Positions 1 to 4,547 of a DNA stretch of 7,135 bases are shown here, in pieces. The stretch's first letter is position 1. Each line of letters starts with the position of its first letter. The stretch covers positions 1 to 7,135 of the forward strand of contig JAGCLN010000097.1 in the NCBI GenBank assembly GCA_017646945.1. The letters run 5' to 3'. This stretch comes from Clostridia bacterium. Its GTDB lineage: Bacteria > Bacillota > Clostridia > Christensenellales > Borkfalkiaceae. The notes under the pieces are model-generated. The model made no database searches, was not told the origin of the DNA, and saw only the letters and a program-made list of their open reading frames with translations. Position numbers and translations under genes: made by a program.

Positions 1-438
1 GACGTTGCTCAAGCCGCAGGTGCAGATTTCGTTGGAGCAGAAGAAATGATTCAAAAAATCCAAACTGAAAACTGGTTTGATTACGACGTAATTATCACTA
101 CGCCCGATATGATGGGTTTAGTTGGTCGTATCGGTAAGGTTTTAGGTCCTAAAGGCTTAATGCCTAACCCTAAGTCTGGTACCGTTACACCTGACGTTGA
201 AAAGGCTATTAAAGACGTTAAGGCTGGTAAGGTTGAATACAGACTTGATAAGACTGCAGTTATCCACTGCTCAATCGGTAAAAAGTCTTTCGGTAAAGAA
301 AAACTTATCGAAAACTACAACGCTCTTTTAGATGCAATCATTAAGGCTAAGCCCGCTGCTGCAAAAGGTCAATACATCAAGAGTATTTCTTTAGCAAGCA
401 CTATGGGTCCTGGCGTTAAGGTTCAAGTTAAGAACTAA
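1..438 (+). CDS. rplA: 50S ribosomal protein L1, 3' part (5'-truncated by window)
   Basis: This is the C-terminal 145 residues of ribosomal protein L1, which binds 23S rRNA in the mobile L1 stalk and helps release deacylated tRNA from the E site. The reading frame is open from base 1, so the gene starts before the window; L1 is usually about 230 residues, so roughly 85 N-terminal residues are missing. Family hallmarks visible are MMGLVGRIGKVLGPKGLMPN, followed by the PKSGTVT segment and a C-terminal STMGPGVKV motif. The first ATG in the window (46) lies inside the protein and is not a start. The gene ends with TAA, and rplJ follows after a 311-nt gap holding an inverted-repeat element, a promoter and the L10 leader. 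This is the usual rplKAJL order. L1 often represses its own operon, but the site would be upstream of the window. Confidence 0.97.
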   Translation, partial: DVAQAAGADFVGAEEMIQKIQTENWFDYDVIITTPDMMGLVGRIGKVLGPKGLMPNPKSGTVTPDVEKAIKDVKAGKVEYRLDKTAVIHCSIGKKSFGKEKLIENYNALLDAIIKAKPAAAKGQYIKSISLASTMGPGVKVQVKN

Positions 439-445
439 AATTTAA

Positions 446-501
446 GCCGTTATTTGCTATGCAATACTGCGTTACTTCAAGTCTTGCTTGCAACTAACGA
501 T
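446..501 (-). repeat. Short copy (A) of an intergenic inverted-repeat element
   Basis: This element lies just after rplA. Its arms are 448-457 (CGTTATTTGC) and 490-499 (GCAACTAACG), pairing at 9 of 10 positions. Read on the minus strand it has the same order as the larger copy at 1249-1360: arm CGTTAGTTGC, then AAGCA, 8 nt of cargo, the box AGTAACGCAGT (466-476), 8 nt, and arm GCAAATAACG. The box is identical in the two copies, and the arm pairs differ in a compensatory way (TT/AA here, AA/TT there). There is no T-run, so it is not an obvious intrinsic terminator. The minus orientation is assigned only by alignment to the other copy. Its function is unknown. Confidence 0.75.
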
Positions 502-534
502 TTAAAGTGTTTTAAAAATCATTTTATAAAAAAT

Positions 535-559
535 TCAAACGGTTGGTTAAATCGTTTGA
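535..559. promoter_or_regulatory. Perfect 7-bp inverted repeat overlapping the -35 of the rplJ promoter
   Basis: TCAAACG (535-541) and CGTTTGA (553-559) are exact reverse complements separated by 11 nt, and the right arm shares four bases with the -35 hexamer at 556. It could be a repressor site or a chance palindrome in AT-rich DNA. No poly-T tract follows on the plus strand, so it is not a terminator for rplA. Confidence 0.3.
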
Positions 560-584
560 CAAAAAAATTACTGTGTGGTAAAAT
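556..584 (+). promoter_or_regulatory. Strong sigma-A-type promoter for rplJ-rplL
   Basis: The -35 box TTGACA (556-561) is a perfect match to consensus. It is followed by an optimal 17-nt spacer and the -10 box TAAAAT (579-584), preceded by TGG, which makes an extended -10. The upstream 505-535 stretch is rich in A and T and may act as an UP element. Transcription would begin near 590-593, directly before the L10 leader fold. This gives rplJ-rplL its own promoter inside the larger ribosomal cluster. Confidence 0.85.
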
Positions 585-596
585 TGCCATACAAGA

Positions 597-651
597 TTAG
601 CCGAAGAAAGCCGGTTTTTAAGTAACTTTTAGTTACACCTGCCGAGGTTTA
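597..651 (+). ncRNA. Ribosomal protein L10 leader (aptamer portion)
   Basis: This 5'-UTR element binds L10 (as L10-L12 complex) and lowers rplJ-rplL expression when the protein is in excess. The visible fold has an outer stem AGCC (599-602) with GGTT (646-649), and a purine-rich internal loop GAAGAAA facing CGA that fits a kink-turn. Inside are a stem GCCGGT (610-615) with ACCTGC (637-642) and one C-T mismatch, and an apical hairpin GTAAC (622-626)/GTTAC (632-636). The sequence blocks GCCGAAGA and CCTGCCGAGG are those I recognise from Firmicute L10 leaders. It sits just after the promoter start site and ahead of an attenuator hairpin, the expected arrangement. Confidence 0.88.
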
Positions 652-679
652 TCAAATAGTAGACGTTTGTTTTTTTCGT

Positions 680-716
680 CCGCTCTTTGCTATTCCTAGG
701 CAAAGAGCGGTTTTTT
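680..716 (+). terminator. Attenuator terminator of the L10 leader
   Basis: An 11-bp perfect stem, CCGCTCTTTGC (680-690) with GCAAAGAGCGG (700-710), has a 9-nt loop and is followed by six T (711-716). It is an intrinsic terminator between the L10-binding fold and rplJ. A competing pairing is possible: 641-647 (GCCGAGG) with 695-701 (CCTAGGC) with one mismatch, extended by 655-659 (AATAG) with 690-694 (CTATT). This would disrupt the terminator loop and 3' arm and could be the antiterminator. Binding of L10 to the leader, which uses 641-647, would favour termination. The competing structure is inference from base pairing only. Confidence 0.9.
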
Positions 717-734
717 ATAGGCAAAAATAAATAT

Positions 735-752
735 GGAGGTATATTTGAGTTG
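735..752 (+). promoter_or_regulatory. Ribosome binding site and TTG start deciding the rplJ start
   Basis: GGAGG (735-739) lies 10 nt before an in-frame TTG (750-752). The frame stays open back to a TTG at 687, but that codon is inside the attenuator stem and has no Shine-Dalgarno. Proteins of the L10 family begin close to the SANLEAKK segment, which supports 750. Confidence 0.85.
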
Positions 753-1241
753 TCAGCAAATTTAGAGGCTAAAAAGCAGGTTGTTGAAGACATTAAGGCG
801 AAAATCACCGCTGCTAAGTCAGTAGTTTTAGTTAACTATTCTGGTCTTACCGTTGCGGAAGATACTGAACTTCGTAATGCGTTCAGAAAAGCAAACGTTG
901 AATACAAAGTGCTTAAGAATACGCTCATTAGAAGAGCGTTTAACGAACTCGGCGTTGACAGTTTTGATGCAGACCTTAACGGAACTACTGCCGTTGCATT
1001 TGGTAGTGATGAAGTTGGCGCATCTAAAATCGTTGTTGAAAACGCTAAGAAGTTAGAAAACAAAATTTCGGCAAAAAGCGCTTACGTTAACGGTGAATAC
1101 GTTGACAAAAATGGCGTAGAATCGCTCGCATCTATTCCGTCAAAAGACGCACTTTACAGTATGCTTGCAGGTACGCTTTCGAACTTTATTCGTGGATTGG
1201 CAGTTGCTCTTAATAGAGTGGCTGAAAAGATGGGCGAATAA
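750..1241 (+). CDS. rplJ: 50S ribosomal protein L10
   Basis: L10 forms the base of the ribosomal L7/L12 stalk: its N-terminal domain binds 23S rRNA and its C-terminal helix carries L12 dimers that recruit translation factors. From the TTG at 750 the protein has 163 residues, close to the usual 165-175. It begins SANLEAKKQVVEDIKAKI and continues with the typical SVVLVNYSGLTVAEDTELR and VEYKVLKNTLIRRAF segments, which are family signatures. The C-terminal helix region (SNFIRGLAVALNRVAEKMGE) is the L12-docking part. A longer in-frame start at 687 would add 21 residues encoded by the attenuator hairpin and is rejected. Expression is controlled by the leader upstream. A gap of 185 nt to rplL is long for this pair and is filled by a repeat element. 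Confidence 0.97.
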   Translation: MSANLEAKKQVVEDIKAKITAAKSVVLVNYSGLTVAEDTELRNAFRKANVEYKVLKNTLIRRAFNELGVDSFDADLNGTTAVAFGSDEVGASKIVVENAKKLENKISAKSAYVNGEYVDKNGVESLASIPSKDALYSMLAGTLSNFIRGLAVALNRVAEKMGE

Positions 1242-1248
1242 TTTTTAT

Positions 1249-1360
1249 TCGTTAGAAGCAAGCAGAACAAGGCTCGCAAAGGGTTTTGATGAGATTGACC
1301 TTGCGGTCATCGAAGTCAAAACACTAAGCAGTAACGCAGTTATGTGCCGCTTATAACGCC
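1249..1360 (+). repeat. Long copy (B) of the intergenic inverted-repeat element
   Basis: This element occupies most of the rplJ-rplL gap. Terminal arms CGTTAGAAGC (1250-1259) and GCTTATAACG (1349-1358) pair at 9 of 10 positions with a single G-A mismatch. Inside come AAGCA (1260-1264), 65 nt of cargo, the box AGTAACGCAGT (1330-1340) and 8 nt before the right arm. All landmarks except the cargo are found, in reverse orientation, at 446-501. The two copies are thus inverted relative to each other on either side of the rplJ promoter, leader and gene. I recognise no named repeat family, and no transposase is nearby. Confidence 0.78.
1283..1322 (+). other. Hairpin cargo inside repeat copy B
   Basis: GTTTTGA (1283-1289) pairs with TCAAAAC (1316-1322), and TGACC (1296-1300) pairs with GGTCA (1305-1309) around a TTGC loop. 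Between the two stems is a 6 by 6 internal loop, where an alternative pairing GATGA (1288-1292) with TCATC (1307-1311) is possible. No T-run follows, so this is not a typical terminator. It is absent from copy A, so it looks like a replaceable insert. It would be transcribed between rplJ and rplL and could act as an RNA stability or processing site; that role is inference. Confidence 0.6.
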
Positions 1361-1426
1361 TAAAATAGTAAAAACAAACCATCTAACGTTAAATTTAAAA
1401 AATAATTCAAAGAGAGGAAATTTAAA

Positions 1427-1795
1427 ATGGCAGATATTGCAAAAATGATAGAAGAAATTAAAGGTATGACTGTTATGGAACTTAACAGTTTAGTAAAAGC
1501 AATCGAAGAAGAATTCGGTGTAAGCGCTGCTGCTCCCGTTGCAGTTGCTGGTGCTGCTGCTCCCGTTGCAGAAGCAGTTGAAGAAAAGACTGAATTCAAC
1601 GTTGTTCTTAAAGACGTTGGCGCTAACAAAATCGCAGTTATCAAGGCAGTTAGAGAACTTACTGGTCTTGGTCTTGTTGAAGCTAAGAACATGGTTGAAA
1701 AAATGGGTACTGTTAAAGAAGCAGTTGCTAAAGACGAAGCAGAAAAGATGGTTGCTAAGCTTAAAGAAGCTGGCGCTACTGCAGTTGCTGAATAA
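1427..1795 (+). CDS. rplL: 50S ribosomal protein L7/L12
   Basis: This is the acidic stalk protein that binds L10 as dimers and recruits and stimulates EF-Tu, EF-G and other GTPase factors. The 122 residues match the family length. Residues 1-35 are the dimerisation and L10-binding helices (ADIAKMIEEIKGMTVMELNSL). Residues about 36-56 form the Ala/Pro/Val-rich flexible hinge. Residues about 57-122 are the factor-binding domain with the hallmark KIAVIKAVRELTGLGLVEAK and a conserved Lys-rich face. The start ATG is preceded by AGAGAGG (1411-1417). The gene is the last of the ribosomal transcript because a strong terminator follows within 15 nt; rpoB does not follow here. Confidence 0.98.
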   Translation: MADIAKMIEEIKGMTVMELNSLVKAIEEEFGVSAAAPVAVAGAAAPVAEAVEEKTEFNVVLKDVGANKIAVIKAVRELTGLGLVEAKNMVEKMGTVKEAVAKDEAEKMVAKLKEAGATAVAE

Positions 1796-1806
1796 TTTTA
1801 AGGCAC

Positions 1807-1837
1807 AAAAAAAGAGTGGGTTTCCCACTCTTTTTTT
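1807..1837 (+). terminator. Intrinsic terminator of the rplJ-rplL transcript
   Basis: GAGTGGG (1814-1820) pairs with CCCACTC (1824-1830) around a TTT loop, flanked by seven A and seven T that extend the stem and supply the U-tract. It lies 11 nt after the rplL stop. The symmetrical A and T runs mean it could also stop transcription arriving from the right. Confidence 0.93.
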
Positions 1838-1880
1838 AATCCGTTATATAAAACTATCATAAACCAACGAAGTTGCATAT

Positions 1881-1910
1881 AAAAAAGAAGGCGCTTAGCC
1901 TTCTTTTTTT
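1881..1910 (-). terminator. Intrinsic terminator of the AraC-type gene, overlapping its stop codon
   Basis: GAAGGC (1887-1892) pairs with GCCTTC (1898-1903) around a GCTTA loop, with six A on the left and seven T on the right. Read leftward it gives a GC stem followed by a U-tract for the regulator mRNA. The TAA stop of the regulator (1895-1897) lies in the loop, so the last codons are part of the terminator stem. The element is symmetrical and may be bidirectional. Confidence 0.88.
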
Positions 1911-2740
1911 GTGTATTTTCCTGGGGATACGCCAACCGCTTGCTTGAAAGTTCTAATAAAATTAGCGTAGTCGTTAAACCCGCAAGAAAATGCAGTTTCC
2001 GTTACCGATTTTCCGCTAAGAAGCAACTTTTTAGCGTGGGTTATTCTCAAACTCGTTAAATACTTGATAACCGTTGTTGATAAGTAGGTTTGAAAAAGTG
2101 AGCACAGTTGATTTACCGATACGTAAGAGTTTTGAGCGATTATTGAAAGATTTAAGTTTTTATCGTAATTTTCATTGATATAATCAATCGCTCTATCTAA
2201 ACTCGGGTGATTGCTTTGGCTTGATAACTTTGTGGTTTGAACGCCGATAAGTTCGTTAACGAATAACAAAATTTCAACGGCGGATAAATTTTTATAAACT
2301 TCGTCGCCAAATTCTTTATAGTTTTCAAGTTTTTTAAATAGTGAAATCAAACTTTCAACTTCGCTATCGCTAAGCGTAATTTTATCCGTTTTGTTATCGC
2401 TATAAAAACAAGCCGAAAGGTCAACGCTCGCGGTAGAGTTGCTAAGTATAAAACTTGGTGAAACGTGAAGGCTAAACCTAATAAAATTATCAAAATTGCA
2501 CGGCGCAACTTTATGCGCTTGCAAGTGGCTAATGATAAAGAGGTCGTTTTTGTTAGCGGTGTAAACCTTTCCGTCAATCAAAAAGTGGTTGCCGTTTGTT
2601 AAGCATAAAAAAATTTCAGAACAATCGTGAACGTGAATATCTTGATTGCTTTTTGCCTTTTCGGCGTAGTAAAGCCCGTAAGTTTTAGTTTGTAAAGTGT
2701 GCTCTATCGCTTGCGCGCACGAATTAAAATAACATTTCAT
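1895..2740 (-). CDS. AraC-family transcriptional regulator
   Basis: A 281-residue one-component regulator, probably sensing an intermediate of uronate breakdown and controlling the divergent operon. Residues about 20-95 form a cupin-like sensor with HVHDCSEIFLCLTNGNHFLI and a later LFIISHLQAHKV strand pair. Residues about 180-278 are the AraC/XylS DNA-binding domain. Its first helix-turn-helix is near LSIIAQNSYVSVNQLCSLFQ (198-217). The second is VTETAFSCGFNDYANFIRTF, followed by the classic VGVSPGKY signature. The start ATG (2738-2740) has no Shine-Dalgarno, and a -10 box ends only 6 nt before it, so the mRNA may be leaderless. An in-frame downstream start with better signals is not evident. 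The effector is not determinable from sequence; the neighbours suggest a 4-deoxy-keto-uronate or KDG. Self-regulation is likely because the promoter overlaps candidate operator repeats. Confidence 0.93.
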   Translation of the reverse strand: MKCYFNSCAQAIEHTLQTKTYGLYYAEKAKSNQDIHVHDCSEIFLCLTNGNHFLIDGKVYTANKNDLFIISHLQAHKVAPCNFDNFIRFSLHVSPSFILSNSTASVDLSACFYSDNKTDKITLSDSEVESLISLFKKLENYKEFGDEVYKNLSAVEILLFVNELIGVQTTKLSSQSNHPSLDRAIDYINENYDKNLNLSIIAQNSYVSVNQLCSLFQTYLSTTVIKYLTSLRITHAKKLLLSGKSVTETAFSCGFNDYANFIRTFKQAVGVSPGKYTKKEG

Positions 2741-2746
2741 ATAAAG

Positions 2747-2774
2747 AGTATAGCATAAAAAGTGAGATTTGCAA
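2747..2774 (-). promoter_or_regulatory. Promoter of the AraC-type regulator (possible leaderless start)
   Basis: On the minus strand a -35-like TTGCAA (2774-2769) is followed after 16 nt by TATACT (2752-2747), preceded by TGC, giving an extended -10. The ATG begins 6 nt after the -10 box, so transcription would start at or very near the first base of the coding region. The -35 coincides with the first TTGCAA repeat. Confidence 0.6.
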
Positions 2775-2810
2775 TAAAAATATTATATTTTGCAATAAAC
2801 TTGCAAATAT
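2767..2810. promoter_or_regulatory. Candidate AraC-type operator: three TTGCAA direct repeats
   Basis: TTGCAATAAA occurs at 2769-2778 and again at 2790-2799, exactly 21 bp apart. A third related copy, TTGCAAATAT, starts at 2801, 11 bp after the second. Spacings of about one and two helical turns place the sites on one face of DNA, as is known for AraC-family half-sites such as those at araBAD. The region lies between the divergent regulator and uronate operon and overlaps both putative promoters. TTGCAA is itself palindromic, so half-site orientation is judged from the flanking AATAAA. Confidence 0.5.
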
Positions 2811-2827
2811 TTATGTTAAAATAGAAT
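2801..2827 (+). promoter_or_regulatory. Probable weak promoter of the uronate operon
   Basis: A -35-like TTGCAA (2801-2806) is separated by only 15 nt from TAGAAT (2822-2827). The match and spacing are poor, which would suit a promoter that depends on an activator. The better-looking TATAAT at 2843-2848 would start transcription inside the ribosome binding site and is less likely to serve this gene. Confidence 0.35.
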
Positions 2828-2862
2828 AAAAGTATGTTATCATATAATAGAAGGAGTCTATT

Positions 2863-4533
2863 ATGATATTTTTAAAAATAGTAAATTCAAAAGGAGATAT
2901 ACAGTTTTCCGCTCAAGGCTCAACCATTAGCGAATCTTTTATCGGCGAGTTAGAATCGGGCGATAAAATTCAGGTTAAGGTTGACGGCAGTAGCGTTGTT
3001 GCCGTTCAGTTTGATAAAACTTTGAGCGAGAGTTTTTTATATCTTCCAAACAAGACCTTTACCTTTGTAATTCCTACGGAAAGGGAACTTAAAATGGGCT
3101 ATTCGCCAGACGCGTTCAAAGGCGAAGTTCACCTAATAACCGCTCGTGAAATTGATGAAGAATTTTATCAAACGAGAAATATCGCTTTAAACTCTCACGA
3201 TTTAAGGTCGAGAACGGGTGGATATCCGCACGCAACGGCAAACTTCGTAACGAGAGAAGAACCTTGTTTTTACGAAAGGAACGCGATAGACGGGGTTATG
3301 AACAATCAAGGCCACGGCTCGTATCCCTATCACTCGTGGGCGGGCGGAGCAAGAAACGACCTTGAATACCTTCTTGATTTTGGCAGGGAAGTGGAAGTGG
3401 ACAAGTTAAAGTTCTATCTTCGCGCCGACTTTAAGCACGATAGCTTTGGCGTTCCGCACGATTCGTACTGGAAAACCATTGATATTGAGTTTAGCGATGG
3501 GGAAAAGTTGACGGGTGAATTCACCTTAGATAATGCCGATTTAAACCCCGAAAATTCAAACGGACAAGAAATCGTTTGTAAAAGCAAGAAAACGAAATAT
3601 ATAAAATTATCAAACTTCAAACAAGTATCCGAAATTTTAGGTTTTGCGGCGCTTTCGCAACTTGAAGTTTACGGAAGGCATATAAAGGAGGATTTAAGTA
3701 AAATGGAAGTAAGACAAGCATCAAATTCAAAAGACGTTAAGCACTACACAACCGAAAGATTGCGTGAAGAATTTCACATCGCAAACCTTTTCACCAAAGA
3801 TAACGTGAGAATGGTTTATAGCCATATCGACCGTATTATTACGGCAGGTCTTATGCCCGTTCGCCAAGTGTTAAGACTTGAAGCAGGCAAAGAACTCGCT
3901 GCAGATTACTTCTTACAAAGAAGGGAAATGGGCTGTATCAACATCGGCGGTAAAGGTATTATTACCGTTGACGGCGTTGAGTATGAAATGAACCCGCGTG
4001 ACGGTATTTATATCGGTATGGGCAACAAGGAAATCACTTTTAGAAGCATTGATGAAACTTGCCCTGCAAAATTCTACGTAAGTTCTTGCCCCGCGCACAC
4101 CACTTACCCGACTGTTAAAATTGACATCACAAAGGCTAAAAAAGTGCCCTGTGGGTCGGTTTCCGAGTGTAATAAGCGCGTAATCAATCAGTATATTCAC
4201 CCAGAAGTTATGAAGAGTTGCCAACTTTCAATGGGTCTTACCAACTTAGAAGAAGGTTCTAACTGGAACACTATGCCTTGCCACACTCACGATAGAAGAA
4301 TGGAAGTATATCTTTATCTTGATATGGGCGATAACGACGTTGTTTTCCATATGATGGGTGAACCAAAGGAAACTAGACATATCGTAATGAAGAATGAAGA
4401 GGCGGTAATTTCGCCGTCTTGGTCAATTCACTCAGGCGTAGGCACGAGAAACTATTCTTTCATTTGGGCTATGTGCGGTGAAAACCAAGAGTTTACCGAT
4501 ATGGACCATATTCAAACTAACGAACTTTTATAA
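2863..4533 (+). CDS. kduI: Discoidin-like carbohydrate-binding region fused to 5-keto-4-deoxyuronate isomerase (KduI)
   Basis: The C-terminal half (residues 281-556) is KduI, which isomerises 4-deoxy-L-threo-5-hexosulose uronate, from polysaccharide lyase products, to 3-deoxy-D-glycero-2,5-hexodiulosonate (EC 5.3.1.17). It aligns by eye along its whole length with E. coli KduI. It retains MVYSHIDRII, PAHTTYP, QLSMGLT and the cupin metal ligands H474, H476, E481 and H523 (MPCHTHDRRME, SIHSG). Residues 1-95 look like a small beta-rich domain. Residues about 104-272 resemble a discoidin/F5-8C-like carbohydrate-binding fold, with ERNAIDGV, a His/Trp-containing HGSYPYHSW and DFGREVEVDKLKFYLRADF. 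No signal peptide is visible, so it acts in the cytoplasm. The start ATG has AAGGAG (2851-2856) six bases upstream. Standard KduI has about 278 residues, so the first 280 residues are extra. The linker HIKEDLSK is encoded by an internal Shine-Dalgarno, so free KduI may also be made. The gene ends with tandem TAA stops. The role of the N-terminal part is inferred only from resemblance. Confidence 0.92.
   Translation: MIFLKIVNSKGDIQFSAQGSTISESFIGELESGDKIQVKVDGSSVVAVQFDKTLSESFLYLPNKTFTFVIPTERELKMGYSPDAFKGEVHLITAREIDEEFYQTRNIALNSHDLRSRTGGYPHATANFVTREEPCFYERNAIDGVMNNQGHGSYPYHSWAGGARNDLEYLLDFGREVEVDKLKFYLRADFKHDSFGVPHDSYWKTIDIEFSDGEKLTGEFTLDNADLNPENSNGQEIVCKSKKTKYIKLSNFKQVSEILGFAALSQLEVYGRHIKEDLSKMEVRQASNSKDVKHYTTERLREEFHIANLFTKDNVRMVYSHIDRIITAGLMPVRQVLRLEAGKELAADYFLQRREMGCINIGGKGIITVDGVEYEMNPRDGIYIGMGNKEITFRSIDETCPAKFYVSSCPAHTTYPTVKIDITKAKKVPCGSVSECNKRVINQYIHPEVMKSCQLSMGLTNLEEGSNWNTMPCHTHDRRMEVYLYLDMGDNDVVFHMMGEPKETRHIVMKNEEAVISPSWSIHSGVGTRNYSFIWAMCGENQEFTDMDHIQTNELL
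3684..3705 (+). promoter_or_regulatory. Internal ribosome binding site and ATG for a stand-alone KduI
   Basis: AAAGGAGG (3684-3691) matches the anti-Shine-Dalgarno almost perfectly and is followed 11 nt later by ATG (3703-3705). That ATG encodes the Met of MEVRQ, exactly where ordinary KduI proteins begin. It implies a second product of 276 residues (3703-4533) from the same mRNA. No stop codon separates the two parts, so this looks like two adjacent genes that became one frame. Confidence 0.75.
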
Positions 4534-4547
4534 TAAAAGGCTGTTTT

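Noticed and set aside
687..749. Upstream TTG extension of rplJ (21 extra residues)
   Set aside because: The extension is encoded by the attenuator hairpin and its T-run, has no Shine-Dalgarno, and is not part of L10 proteins; GGAGG at 735-739 directs the TTG at 750.
733..770. ATG at 733 overlapping the ribosome binding site of rplJ
   Set aside because: It is out of frame with rplJ and gives only a very short frame ending at a nearby TAG; it has no independent signal.
1165..1356. Small frame starting in rplJ and crossing into repeat copy B
   Set aside because: It overlaps the end of rplJ out of frame and continues through a structured non-coding element; no start signal or recognisable protein.
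1360..1828. Long antisense open frames over rplL and similar shadow frames over other genes
   Set aside because: They arise from the biased codon use of the ribosomal and uronate genes, lack ribosome binding sites and show no protein-like features.
1844..1882. Possible third degenerate copy of the inverted-repeat element (CGTTATATA ... ATATAA)
   Set aside because: Only short AT-rich arms are shared; the AGTAACGCAGT box and the 10-nt arms are missing, so chance similarity is likely.
2843..2848. TATAAT as -10 for the uronate operon
   Set aside because: Transcription would begin around 2855, inside the AAGGAG ribosome binding site of the gene at 2863, and no -35 sits at the right distance.
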